Source: Gallaecimonas sp. GXIMD4217 (GTDB taxonomy: Bacteria > Pseudomonadota > Gammaproteobacteria > Enterobacterales > Gallaecimonadaceae). Taken from it: a DNA stretch of 64,000 nucleotides. The translations under genes were made by a program, and so were the position numbers. The DNA lies in the NCBI RefSeq assembly GCF_038087665.1, contig NZ_CP149925.1:1019455-1083454 (forward strand), given 5' to 3'. This document shows, piece after piece, positions 17,499 to 25,618 of the stretch. Under the pieces are notes generated by a model that saw only the letters and a program-made list of their open reading frames with translations, was not told the DNA's origin and made no database searches. Each line of letters starts with the position of its first letter. The stretch's first letter is position 1.

Positions 17499-17963
17499 AT
17501 GTCAGTGAACAAGGATAAGATTGTTAAAGGTGTGCAGGGCGCCGCCCTGGCCATGGCCGCTGCGGCGCTGTTCAGCTCGCCGGCCCTGGCCGGCGGCGAC
17601 AAGCACGGCAAGAGCGCCTCCCACGAGGTGCATTGCTATGGCGTCAACGCCTGCAAGGGCCACAACGACTGCAAGGGCGCAGACAACGCCTGTGCCGGCC
17701 AGGCGTCCTGCAAGGGCACCGGCTTCGTCACCATGTCCGCCAAGGCCTGCAAGGATGTTGGCGGCAAGAAGAAGGACGACTGGCGCGGCAAGGTCGACAA
17801 GGCCGATCTCGTCAAATGCCACGGCGTCAACGCCTGCAAGGGCCACAACGACTGCAAGACCGCCAAGAACGCCTGTGGTGGCCATGCTTCCTGCAAGGGC
17901 ACCGGTTTCGTGAAGATGTCGGCCAAGGCCTGCAAGGACATTGGAGGCGAGGTTGGCGAATAA
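17499..17963 (+). CDS. bufA2: BufA2-type bufferin metallophore precursor with duplicated Cys module
   Basis: 154 residues starting at ATG 17499 with GGAG 8 bases upstream. A Sec signal peptide (residues 1 to about 31, ending ALA) directs it to the periplasm. The mature part holds two copies of a Cys-rich module: Cys46, 52, 58, 65, 71, 84 and Cys107, 113, 119, 126, 132, 145, offset by 61 residues and joined by a charged linker KKKDDWRGKVDKADL. Bufferins are precursors whose Cys are modified by an MNIO enzyme to give copper-binding groups. MNIO and DUF2063 genes follow directly. A two-module mature peptide appears longer than usual for the family. Confidence 0.88.
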   Translation: MSVNKDKIVKGVQGAALAMAAAALFSSPALAGGDKHGKSASHEVHCYGVNACKGHNDCKGADNACAGQASCKGTGFVTMSAKACKDVGGKKKDDWRGKVDKADLVKCHGVNACKGHNDCKTAKNACGGHASCKGTGFVKMSAKACKDIGGEVGE

Positions 17964-18816
17964 GCACGCCGGGCCCGCAGCAGCGGGCCTTTTGTCACAG
18001 CCCCTGGGCTTCGGCCTGGGGCTCAGATCCGATCATTACCAGGACGTGCTCGACCAGGAGCCCAAGGTGGACTGGTTCGAGATCATCTCCGAAAACTTCA
18101 TGGTGGCCGGCGGCAAGCCCCGGTATTACCTGGATGCCGTCGCCGAACGCTATCCCATCGTCATGCACGGGGTGTCGCTGTCCATCGGCTCCGTCGAGCC
18201 CCTGGACTGGGATTACCTGCACGCCCTCAAGGCGTTGGCCGACCACGTCCAGCCGGCCTGGCTTTCCGATCACCTCTGTTTCACTTCCGTCCATGGCGTC
18301 AACAGCCATGATCTGCTGCCGCTGCCCTATACCCGGGAGGCCGTTCACCATGTGGCCGGACGGGTCCGGCAGATCCAGGATTTCCTGGGCCGGCGCATCC
18401 TGCTGGAAAATGTCTCCAGCTACCTGAGCTACAAGGACGCCGAGATGAGCGAGTGGGATTTCGTCAACGCCGTCGCCGCCGAGGCCGACTGCCTGCTGTT
18501 GCTCGACGTCAACAACATCCATGTCAGTGCCGTCAATCATGGCTTCGACGCCCTGGAATACCTCCAGGCGATGGATCCGGGCCGGGTGCAGCAGTTCCAC
18601 CTGGCCGGCCACAGCAACCAGGGCGACCATCTGATCGACACCCACGACCAGCCGGTGCCGGATCCGGTCTGGGAGCTGTACCGCCACGCCATGGCCCGCT
18701 TCGGCCCGGTCAGCACCTTGCTGGAACGGGACGAGCATATTCCGCCCCTGGCCGAGCTGGTGATGGAGCTGGACAAGGCCAGGCAACTGGCCGCCACTGT
18801 GCGGGGAGCGGCCTGA
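17953..18816 (+). CDS. bufB2: MNIO (DUF692) multinuclear iron oxidase, bufferin modification enzyme
   Basis: About 287 residues if it starts at TTG 17953, which has GGAGG 6 bases upstream and overlaps the bufA2 stop; TTG 17941 and 17992 are alternatives and no ATG fits. The protein is a TIM-barrel DUF692 enzyme. Expected metal ligands lie in HGVSLSIGS (His72), [40 protein letters not shown] and LLERDEHIPP. MNIOs use two or three irons and O2 to modify Cys in RiPP precursors. The terminator-like hairpin at 17972 lies inside this frame. It overlaps bufC2 by one base. Confidence 0.92.
   Translation: MANKHAGPAAAGLLSQPLGFGLGLRSDHYQDVLDQEPKVDWFEIISENFMVAGGKPRYYLDAVAERYPIVMHGVSLSIGSVEPLDWDYLHALKALADHVQPAWLSDHLCFTSVHGVNSHDLLPLPYTREAVHHVAGRVRQIQDFLGRRILLENVSSYLSYKDAEMSEWDFVNAVAAEADCLLLLDVNNIHVSAVNHGFDALEYLQAMDPGRVQQFHLAGHSNQGDHLIDTHDQPVPDPVWELYRHAMARFGPVSTLLERDEHIPPLAELVMELDKARQLAATVRGAA
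17972..17993 (+). terminator. Internal terminator/attenuator between bufA2 and bufB2
   Basis: GGCCCGC-agca-GCGGGCC followed by TTTT, 9 bases after the bufA2 stop. It probably lets most transcripts end after the precursor gene, with partial read-through to the enzyme genes. Confidence 0.55.
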
Positions 18817-19592
18817 TGGCACTGGCCGAACTGCAAGGCGCCTTCCTCGCCGCCCTGAAGGGGGAGCCGGATGCGCTGCTGGCCCAAGTGGCCGAGCAGG
18901 GCCCCCTGGCCCCCGCAGACAGGATTGCCATCTACGGCAATGCCTATCGCCTGCGCCTGGCCGCCGTTTTGGAGACCGATCACCCCATGTTGGCGCTGTA
19001 CCTGGGGGATGAGGCCTTCGGCGAGCTCTGTGAGGGCTATATCGACCACCACCCCTCCCGCCACAAGTCGCTGCGTCATTTCGGCGAGGCGCTGCCGGCC
19101 TACCTGGTCGAACAGGCGCCCTTTGCCGAGCATCCGCAACTGGCCGAGCTGGCCCGTTTTGAACGCCTGCTGCTGGATGCCTTCGACGGCGCCGATGGGG
19201 CCAGGGCGGCACCGGGCTGCCTGGCCGAGCTGGCACCGGAGCACTGGCCAGGGCTCAGGCTGGATTTCCATCCCTGCGTCAGGGTCTTTGAAACACGCTG
19301 CAACGCGGTGCCCATCTGGCAGGCATTGAAGGCGGACGAAATGCCACCGCCGCCGCTGCTGGCACCGGGCCGCTGGCTCATCTGGCGCAGCCGGGACAGG
19401 CTGACCGAGTTTCGGCATCTGGATGAGGACGAAGCCCTGTTGCTGCGGCTGTTGTTGGTCGAGGGGGTGATCTTGGCCGAGGCCTGCGAGGGCCTGGCCG
19501 AGACGCTGCCGGCCGAGCAGATCCCCAGACTGTTGCAAAGCAGCCTGGGGCGCTGGCTCGAGGACGGCATCATCACCGTCCTGCGGCGCTAG
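18816..19592 (+). CDS. bufC2: DUF2063 protein, MNIO partner of the bufferin system
   Basis: 258 residues. The ATG overlaps the bufB2 stop by one base (TGATG), so the two are translationally coupled. The N-terminal DUF2063 region (about residues 1-95) shows the family segments DRIAIYGNAYRLRL and HHPSRHKSLRHFGEALPAYL. In characterised systems this protein forms a complex with the MNIO and helps it bind the precursor. No DoxX-type fourth gene or sigma factor follows. Confidence 0.88.
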   Translation: MALAELQGAFLAALKGEPDALLAQVAEQGPLAPADRIAIYGNAYRLRLAAVLETDHPMLALYLGDEAFGELCEGYIDHHPSRHKSLRHFGEALPAYLVEQAPFAEHPQLAELARFERLLLDAFDGADGARAAPGCLAELAPEHWPGLRLDFHPCVRVFETRCNAVPIWQALKADEMPPPPLLAPGRWLIWRSRDRLTEFRHLDEDEALLLRLLLVEGVILAEACEGLAETLPAEQIPRLLQSSLGRWLEDGIITVLRR

Positions 19593-19601
19593 CCGGCATA
19601 C

Positions 19602-19624
19602 AAAAAAGCCCCCTGGCGGGGGCT
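19602..19624 (-). terminator. Terminator of norZ
   Basis: On the minus strand AGCCCCC / GGGGGCT is followed by T6. It lies between the convergent bufC2 and norZ genes. Confidence 0.75.
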
Positions 19625-19646
19625 AAAGGTCTTCTCGGGTAGAAAC

Positions 19647-21905
19647 TCAGTAGGCGTTGGCCGGCAGCGGGGCCTTCTGGCCGAAGCCCTGCAGGCGCCA
19701 GGCGAACAGCGCCAGCAGCAGGCCGCCCCAGGCGAACAGCACGTCGCCCGGCACCCTCAGCCACACCAGGGTGTGGATGATGTCCTGGTGCAGGAACTCG
19801 GGGCTGCGGGCCGCCCAGTAGCTGACGTCCACGGCTTCGAAGAACTGCAGGAAGCCAACCGGGGCCAGGGACATGAAGCACATGGCGGCCAGGCCGATGT
19901 TCAGGCTCCAGAAGGTCCACTTCAGGATGTTGTCGTTCCAGAAGCGGTTCTCGCTCATGCCGCGCAGGCAGAACAGCAGCAGGCCGATACCCAGCAGGCC
20001 GTACACCCCGAACATGGCGGCGTGGCCGTGCAGCGGCGTGGTGTTCAGGCCCTGCACATAGTAGAGGCTGATGGGCGGGTTGATGAGGAAGCCAAGCAGG
20101 CCGGCACCAACCAGGTTCCAGAAGGCACAGCCGATGAAGAACATGATCGGCCAGCGGTACTTCTCGACCCAGGGCGCGGCCTTGCCGAGACGATAGCTCT
20201 CGTAGGCCTCGAAGCCGATCAGGGCCAGGGGCACCACTTCCAGGGCACTGAACACGGCGCCCCAGGCGATGAAGGACACGGGGGCACCGGTGAAGTAGAG
20301 GTGGTGCAATGTGCCGAGGATGCCGCCGGTCAGGAAGATGGCGGTGGCGAAGATGACCTGGGCATTGGCGGTAGCGGCGCGGATCAGGCCCATGCGGGTG
20401 AACAGCAAGGCGATGACGGCGGTGGCAAAGACCTCGAAGAAGCCTTCAACCCAGAGGTGCACCACCCACCAGCGCCAGTACTCGGCCAGGGCGATGTGGG
20501 TGTGGCGACCCATCATCAGGCCGGCGGCGTACATCAGGCCGATGGCGATGGTGGACAGGAACAGGATCCACATCACCGGCTTGTATTCGCTTTCGCCTTT
20601 CAGGGCCGGAGACAGGGCGCGGGTGACCAGGGCCAGCCAGATCAGCAGGCCGGCGAACAGCAGGATCTGCCAGAAGCGACCCAGATCCACGAACTCGTAG
20701 CCCTGGTGGCCGAACCAGAAGTTTTCACCCAGGGTGAACACCTGCTGTACGCCCAGCCATTCGCCGGCCATGGAGCCGACCACCACCAGTACCAGTGCCA
20801 CATAGAGCACGTTGACCAGCAGTGCCTGGAACTTGGGTTCCTTGCCGGACAGGGCCGGGGCTATGTAGAGGCCGGTACCGAGCCAGGCGGTGGCGACCCA
20901 GAACACGGCCAACTGGGTGTGCCAGGTGCGCACCACTGAGTAGGGCAGGATGTCGGACAGCTGGATGCCGTAGAAGGCCTGACCTTCCACCGCGTAGTGG
21001 GCGGTGATGCCGCCAAGCAGGATCTGGCCGAGGAACAGGGCGATCACCGTCCAGAAGTACTTCTTGGTGGCCTTCATGGAGGGGGTGATGACCATGGCGT
21101 CCAGGGGATCCTGGTCGGGGGCCTTGAGCTCATGCTCGTCCTTGGTGCGGGCATGGTGCCAGGCCAGCACGCCGATGCCGGCGATCAGGAACAGCACGGA
21201 GATCAGCGACCAGCCCAGCAGGTTGCCCTGGGGGGTGTTGCCCACCAGCGGCTCGTGGGGCCAGTTGTTGGTGTAGCTGACATCTTCGCCGGGCCTGTTG
21301 GTCACGGTTGACCAGGCAGTCCAGAAGAAGAAGCCGGCCATGGCCTGGCGATGCTCCTGGTTCGGGATGGGATTTTCCTTGATGGCGTAATCCTCGCGAA
21401 CAGGTTGCATGGCCGGATCGTCGCTGAACAGGCGGTCGTAGTAGTCGACCAGTTCGGCGAAGGCCCTGGCCCGGGCTTCATCGACGATGATGGCGTCCTG
21501 GCGGGCGTCATAGGTGTTGGTGCGGACCTTCTCCTGCAGCTGGGCACGGAGCATGGCCTGGGTGGCATTGGGCGCCAGCTCGTAGTTCTCGAAGCCCTGG
21601 GTCACGGCCAGCTGATCCAGGATCAGCAGCGCTTCCCGGTGCAGCCAGTCGGCGGACCAGTCCGGCGCCACATAGGAGCCGTGGCCCCAGATGGAGCCTT
21701 GTTGATGGCCGCCCATGGAGCGCCAGGCGTCCTGGCCACGCTCGATGTCGGCCTTGGTGAGGAGGACCTCACCGGATTGGGTGATCACCTTGGCGGGGAT
21801 GGGCGGTGCTGCACGGTACAGCTGTCCTCCCAAGAGCCCCAGCACGGTGAAGGAAACGCTGAACACCAAAAATAGTGCCAGCCAGAGTCTTTTTTCCTTG
21901 CTCAT
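19647..21905 (-). CDS. norZ: Quinol-dependent nitric oxide reductase (qNOR)
   Basis: A 752-residue inner-membrane heme-copper oxidase family enzyme that reduces 2 NO to N2O with electrons from quinol. The N-terminal helix and the long periplasmic region (about residues 30-220, cytochrome-c-like fold without heme motif) are the qNOR-specific extension. About twelve further membrane helices carry the conserved His ligands (for example VVRTWHTQLAVFWVATAW, HLWVEGFFEVFAT, HHLYFTGAP, HGHAAMFGVYG). It is divergent from nirK with FNR/DNR-like boxes between them, so it should detoxify NO made by NirK. Confidence 0.95.
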   Translation of the reverse strand: MSKEKRLWLALFLVFSVSFTVLGLLGGQLYRAAPPIPAKVITQSGEVLLTKADIERGQDAWRSMGGHQQGSIWGHGSYVAPDWSADWLHREALLILDQLAVTQGFENYELAPNATQAMLRAQLQEKVRTNTYDARQDAIIVDEARARAFAELVDYYDRLFSDDPAMQPVREDYAIKENPIPNQEHRQAMAGFFFWTAWSTVTNRPGEDVSYTNNWPHEPLVGNTPQGNLLGWSLISVLFLIAGIGVLAWHHARTKDEHELKAPDQDPLDAMVITPSMKATKKYFWTVIALFLGQILLGGITAHYAVEGQAFYGIQLSDILPYSVVRTWHTQLAVFWVATAWLGTGLYIAPALSGKEPKFQALLVNVLYVALVLVVVGSMAGEWLGVQQVFTLGENFWFGHQGYEFVDLGRFWQILLFAGLLIWLALVTRALSPALKGESEYKPVMWILFLSTIAIGLMYAAGLMMGRHTHIALAEYWRWWVVHLWVEGFFEVFATAVIALLFTRMGLIRAATANAQVIFATAIFLTGGILGTLHHLYFTGAPVSFIAWGAVFSALEVVPLALIGFEAYESYRLGKAAPWVEKYRWPIMFFIGCAFWNLVGAGLLGFLINPPISLYYVQGLNTTPLHGHAAMFGVYGLLGIGLLLFCLRGMSENRFWNDNILKWTFWSLNIGLAAMCFMSLAPVGFLQFFEAVDVSYWAARSPEFLHQDIIHTLVWLRVPGDVLFAWGGLLLALFAWRLQGFGQKAPLPANAY

Positions 21906-21953
21906 GACATGCTCCCACAGCGGGTTGGTTATTGTGGTATCGAATATGTCACA

Positions 21954-21994
21954 AATATACAGGTATGCGTAATGCTACTTTTGATCTCGATCAT
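21954..21994 (-). promoter_or_regulatory. FNR/DNR-type box and -10 for norZ
   Basis: TTGATCTCGATCAT (21981-21994) matches the FNR/DNR palindrome TTGAT-N4-ATCAA at 9 of 10 positions. On the minus strand a TATATT hexamer (21959-21954) is centred 31 bases from the box centre, close to the spacing of class II FNR-activated promoters (box at -41.5). Confidence 0.65.
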
Positions 21995-22053
21995 AGGGTG
22001 CTGAGGAAATTGAAATTTCCACAATAAAATACCGGGTAATCCTCGCCCGAAAG

Positions 22054-22094
22054 TTGACCCAAGTCAGTGTTATAAGGAGGGAGCTGTCTAGACT
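22054..22094 (+). promoter_or_regulatory. FNR/DNR-type box and -10 for nirK
   Basis: TTGACCCAAGTCAG (22054-22067) is a weaker FNR/DNR-like palindrome. A TAGACT hexamer (22089-22094) is centred 31 bases downstream, the same geometry as on the norZ side. A TATAAG at 22071 is too close to the box to fit activation. Confidence 0.5.
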
Positions 22095-22130
22095 GGAGGC
22101 GTCAAGTATCCATAAGAAAGGGAGCGTCCC

Positions 22131-23555
22131 ATGAAAGTTAGAAGTGTCGTTGCTGCCGTTGCCATGAGCCTGAGCTTTGGTGCCCTGGCCAAGAGCCTGC
22201 CGGTTGAAGAAGCCATACTGACAGCGCCGCCCATGGTGCCACCGCCGATCAGCCGTGACCATGCCGCCAAGGTGGTAGTGCGGATGGAAACGGTGGAGAA
22301 GGTCATGAAGATGACCGACGGGGTCGAGTACATGTACTGGACCTTCGGCGGCTCCGTGCCGGGCAGCTTTATCCGGGTCAGGGAAGGGGACGAGATCGAA
22401 TTCCACCTCTCCAACCACCCCAGCTCCAAGATGCCCCATAACATCGACCTGCATGCGGTCACAGGTCCGGGTGGCGGCGCCGCCTCCTCCTTCACCGCCC
22501 CGGGTCACACCTCCACCTTCAGCTTCAAGGCCCTCAACCCCGGCCTCTATGTCTACCACTGCGCCACCGCGCCTGTGGGCATGCACATCGCCAACGGCAT
22601 GTACGGCCTGATCCTGGTCGAGCCCGAGGAAGGCCTGCCCAAGGTCGACCGCGAGTACTACGTGATGCAGGGCGACTTCTATACCAAGGGTGAATACGGC
22701 GAAGCCGGCCTGCAGCCCTTCGACATGGAAAAGGCCATCAACGAGGATGCTGACTACGTGGTCTTCAACGGCTCTGTGGGCGCCATGACCGGCGACAACG
22801 CCCTGACCGCCAAGGTTGGCGACAGCGTTCGCCTCTACGTGGGTAACGGCGGCCCCAACCTGGTCTCCTCCTTCCATGTCATCGGCGAGATCTTCGACAA
22901 GGTCTATGTGGAAGGCGGCGATACAATCAACCGCAACGTCCAGACCACCCTGGTGCCGGCCGGCGGCAGCGCCATCACCGAGTTCAAGCTGGACGTGCCC
23001 GGCAACTTCATCATGGTCGACCACTCCATCTTCCGCGCCTTCAACAAGGGCGCCCTGGGCATGATCAAGGTGGACGGCAAGGAGGACAAGGTCGTCTATT
23101 CCGGCAAACAGGCCGATACCGTCTACCTGCCGGAAGGCTCCGCCATCCAGGATGTGGACGGCGAAGCGCCCAAGCCGGTCACCGCCAAGAGCAAGGAGGA
23201 GCAGATCCGCTTCGGCCAGCGCGTCTACGAGGCCAACTGCCAGGCCTGCCACCAGGGTAATGGCCAGGGCATCCCGGCTGCCTTCCCGCCCGTGGCCGGC
23301 TCTGACTTCCTGAACGCAGACCACCAGCGTGCCATCGACGTGGTGCTGCACGGCCTGTCCGGCCCCATCAAGGTCAACGGCAACGCCTTCGACAGCGTCA
23401 TGCCGGCCATGCGCCTGTCCGACGAGGACGCCGCCAACGTGCTGACCTTCCTGCTCAACAGCTGGGACAACAAGGGCGGCAAGGTGACCCCGGCCCAGGT
23501 GGCCGAGCGCCGTAAGAACGGCAAGCCGGTCAAGTTCGACGGCAGCGTGCACTGA
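22131..23555 (+). CDS. nirK: Copper nitrite reductase NirK with C-terminal cytochrome c domain
   Basis: A 474-residue periplasmic enzyme reducing nitrite to NO. A signal peptide ends near residue 20 (ALA). Two cupredoxin domains follow: His103, Asp106 and His108 in HNIDLHA, then His143-Cys144 with His152 and Met157 in [15 protein letters not shown], supply type 1 and type 2 copper ligands and the catalytic Asp. After about residue 345 a fused class I cytochrome c domain carries CQACH (Cys370-His374), a built-in electron donor. It overlaps nirV by one base. Such tethered NirK forms are known in several proteobacteria. Confidence 0.95.
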   Translation: MKVRSVVAAVAMSLSFGALAKSLPVEEAILTAPPMVPPPISRDHAAKVVVRMETVEKVMKMTDGVEYMYWTFGGSVPGSFIRVREGDEIEFHLSNHPSSKMPHNIDLHAVTGPGGGAASSFTAPGHTSTFSFKALNPGLYVYHCATAPVGMHIANGMYGLILVEPEEGLPKVDREYYVMQGDFYTKGEYGEAGLQPFDMEKAINEDADYVVFNGSVGAMTGDNALTAKVGDSVRLYVGNGGPNLVSSFHVIGEIFDKVYVEGGDTINRNVQTTLVPAGGSAITEFKLDVPGNFIMVDHSIFRAFNKGALGMIKVDGKEDKVVYSGKQADTVYLPEGSAIQDVDGEAPKPVTAKSKEEQIRFGQRVYEANCQACHQGNGQGIPAAFPPVAGSDFLNADHQRAIDVVLHGLSGPIKVNGNAFDSVMPAMRLSDEDAANVLTFLLNSWDNKGGKVTPAQVAERRKNGKPVKFDGSVH

Positions 23556-24325
23556 TGCTGACGGCACTGGTATTGGCGGCCAGCGCCGCCATCACCAACC
23601 AGGGCGGGGACATGGTGTCCCTGCCCGCCGGCCTCTATCGGCCGCTGTATCTCAGCAAGGACAGTCCCCTTGTCCAGGTGGCGCCCTTCCAGCTGGACAG
23701 AACTCCGGTCACCAACAGGGACTTCCTGGCCTTTGTGTCCGCCAACCCCAAGTGGGCGCCGGCGCGGATCCCCGGCCTCTTTGCCGAGAACGGCTACCTC
23801 AGCCACTGGAGCGGCGGCCGGCCCAGGACCGTGGAGCTGGACAGCCCGGTGACCCGGGTATCCTGGTTCGCCGCCCAGGCCTATTGTCGGGCCCAGGGCA
23901 AGCGCCTGCCCAGGGTGGCGGAATGGGAATTCGCGGCCCGGGCATCACAAAGCCGTGCCGACGGCAGCAGCGAGCCTGGCTATAACCAGCGCATCCTCAG
24001 CTGGTATGCCAGGCCCAATGCCAAGGTGTTGCCGGCCGTGGCCCAGAGCGCCCCCAACTTCTGGGGCCTGCACGACATGCATGGGCTGATCTGGGAATGG
24101 ACCGAGGACTTCAACTCGGCCCTGGTCAGCGGCGAATCCCGGGCCGACAGCAGCCTCAACACCAACCTGTTCTGCGGCAGCGGTGCCGCCGGGGCGGCCG
24201 ACCCCAGCGACTACGCCGCCTTCATGCGATTCGGTTATCGCGCCAGCCTCAAGGCGCGCTTCACTCAGGAAAACCTGGGCTTCCGTTGTGCCCGGGATGG
24301 AGATATTACGGATGAAAACCCTTAA
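23555..24325 (+). CDS. nirV: NirV-like formylglycine-generating-enzyme family protein
   Basis: A 256-residue SUMF1/FGE-sulfatase-fold protein with a putative signal peptide (LTALVLAASAAI). Family blocks include LDRTPVTNRDFLAFV, RVSWFAAQAYCRAQGKRLPRVAEWEFAAR, HGLIWEWTEDF and a C-terminal GFRCARD. NirV proteins lie next to nirK in several denitrifiers; their role is unclear and maturation or assembly has been suggested. The ATG overlaps the nirK stop, and its 3' end overlaps the Sco gene by 14 bases. Confidence 0.88.
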   Translation: MLTALVLAASAAITNQGGDMVSLPAGLYRPLYLSKDSPLVQVAPFQLDRTPVTNRDFLAFVSANPKWAPARIPGLFAENGYLSHWSGGRPRTVELDSPVTRVSWFAAQAYCRAQGKRLPRVAEWEFAARASQSRADGSSEPGYNQRILSWYARPNAKVLPAVAQSAPNFWGLHDMHGLIWEWTEDFNSALVSGESRADSSLNTNLFCGSGAAGAADPSDYAAFMRFGYRASLKARFTQENLGFRCARDGDITDENP

Positions 24326-24863
24326 GACACTGGCCCTGGCCGCCATGCTGGCCAGCGGATTGGCCCAGGCCAAGCTGCCGGACGACTCCCTCTACCAGCT
24401 GGACAGCCATTGGCAGAACCAGGATGCCGGCCACTTCATGTTGCCGGCCCTGCAAGGCAAAAAGCAGGTGGTGGGCATGATCTACACCCACTGTCTGCAC
24501 ACCTGCCCGATGATCGTGGCCAACATGCAGTCGGTGCAGAAGGCGCTGCCCGAGGGCGAGCGCGACAAGGTGGGCTTTGTGCTGGTGTCCCTGACCCCGG
24601 ACAGCGACACCCCCAAGGTGCTCAAGGATTTCGCCAACAAGCGCGGCCTGGGCGAGGACTGGACCCTGCTGACCGGCACCGAGAGCGACGTGCGGGCCCT
24701 GGCCCTGGCCCTGAATATCCAATACAAGGCCACCATGGACGGTGAGGTCGCCCATTCCAACGCCGTGTCGGTGCTGGATGAGCAGGGCCGGCTGCTGTTC
24801 CAGGAAGTGGGCCTGCCACAAGGGGCCAAGGCCATGGCCGAGCGGGTCCTCAAGGGCGAATAA
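24312..24863 (+). CDS. SCO1/SenC-family copper chaperone
   Basis: 183 residues from ATG 24312 (GGAG about 11 bases upstream). A signal peptide ends near residue 20 (AQA). The thioredoxin-like fold has the copper-binding CxxxC (Cys61, Cys65 in HCLHTCP) and the conserved His148 (VAHSN). Sco proteins deliver copper to cytochrome oxidase; as the last gene of a nirK-nirV operon this one is likely to metallate or redox-maintain NirK, which is inference from position. Confidence 0.92.
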   Translation: MKTLKTLALAAMLASGLAQAKLPDDSLYQLDSHWQNQDAGHFMLPALQGKKQVVGMIYTHCLHTCPMIVANMQSVQKALPEGERDKVGFVLVSLTPDSDTPKVLKDFANKRGLGEDWTLLTGTESDVRALALALNIQYKATMDGEVAHSNAVSVLDEQGRLLFQEVGLPQGAKAMAERVLKGE

Positions 24864-24871
24864 GGGGGCGC

Positions 24872-25297
24872 TCAGTTGTCGCCCTGCATCTTCAACCAGT
24901 AGCTGACCACCCGCTGCTGGTAGTTTTCCTTATGGCGGGGGGTGTGGGAGTGGTAACGGCCCACCGCCTCCCAGATATCGCCATTGGTGGCGATCAGGTG
25001 GCCCTTGAGCAGCCGGGCCGCTACATGGACATTGGTGCAGGTGTCCCAGGCCAGGCTCTGCCAGGTCAACTTGGGGTAATGCTGCTGCATGCTTGGCAGG
25101 TGGATGCTGTTGATCTGCGCCACCCCCAGATCGAAGGTGCCGTTGCTGTTCTTGCGCACCAGTCCCTTCTTGCCCCCCTCCGCCTTGATGATGGCCTTGA
25201 GCAATGAGCTGGCCAGCTGGAAATCCAGCGCCGCCTTGGCGACACAGACGTTGAGTTCCTGCTGGGGAACGACTTGGGGTGGTGGCAGCTCGGTCAT
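24872..25297 (-). CDS. Lytic transglycosylase-like SLT-domain protein
   Basis: 141 residues. The goose-lysozyme/SLT fold is shown by the catalytic Glu40 in KAIIKAEGG and the GVAQIN motif at about 58-63, then WDTCTNVHVAARLLKGHL and VGRYHSHTP near the C-terminus. The architecture resembles small IagB/TrbN-type transglycosylases. No clear signal peptide is seen, so either the true start lies upstream or export uses another route. It is convergent with the Sco gene and divergent from the 4.5S RNA gene. Confidence 0.8.
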   Translation of the reverse strand: MTELPPPQVVPQQELNVCVAKAALDFQLASSLLKAIIKAEGGKKGLVRKNSNGTFDLGVAQINSIHLPSMQQHYPKLTWQSLAWDTCTNVHVAARLLKGHLIATNGDIWEAVGRYHSHTPRHKENYQQRVVSYWLKMQGDN

Positions 25298-25397
25298 TTC
25301 GTTATTGGCATCAGGACTTTAGCTAAAGTGTAGCCGGCCGGTGCCGGGCCGCAAAAGGGCCGGCTGCCTGCTTTATAGGCAAACGCGCCGACTTTCC

Positions 25398-25426
25398 TTG
25401 CTGCCCGGGGGGGCATTATGGATAAT
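25398..25426 (+). promoter_or_regulatory. Sigma-70 promoter of the 4.5S RNA gene
   Basis: TTGCTG (25398-25403) and GATAAT (25421-25426) with an exact 17-base spacer. The RNA begins about 8 bases after the -10. Confidence 0.7.
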
Positions 25427-25433
25427 GTGCCTC

Positions 25434-25543
25434 GGCGACCTCCCTGGTCCCCCCGCAACGATACTTTGTGAACCCGGTCAGGTCCGGAAGGAAGCAGCCG
25501 CAGCAAAGGACTCGTGTGCCGGGGTGTGGCTGGGGAGGGAGCC
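25434..25543 (+). ncRNA. ffs: 4.5S RNA of the signal recognition particle
   Basis: It contains the invariant Ffh-binding region GGTCAGGTCCGGAAGGAAGC with the GGAA tetraloop and the opposing AGCAGCC / GTGTGCCGGG segments as in E. coli 4.5S RNA. The 5' GGCGACCTCCCTGG and 3' GGCTGGGGAGGGAGCC ends can pair to form the long hairpin. The ends are estimated from pairing and may be off by a few bases. The particle targets membrane proteins cotranslationally. Confidence 0.95.
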
Positions 25544-25618
25544 ATCTCCTTGTAGTTCCTTCCTCTGTCCATTAGCCTTCTCCTGTTACAGCCTCTTAAC
25601 GAACAGGAAAAGCAGTCC

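Noticed and set aside
17441-17499. Shared ECF-sigma promoter for the two bufA genes (ACCCC...TCGGG.CAAT seen before both)
   Set aside because: The spacing between the shared words differs (6 versus 1 base) and the words are short; likely coincidence without more examples.
22054-22076. TTGACC with TATAAG as the nirK promoter
   Set aside because: Only 11 bases separate the hexamers, too short for sigma-70.
25434-25618. Trp-responsive leader or riboswitch before kynA
   Set aside because: The structured sequence is the 4.5S RNA with its GGAA tetraloop; no Trp-rich leader ORF is present.
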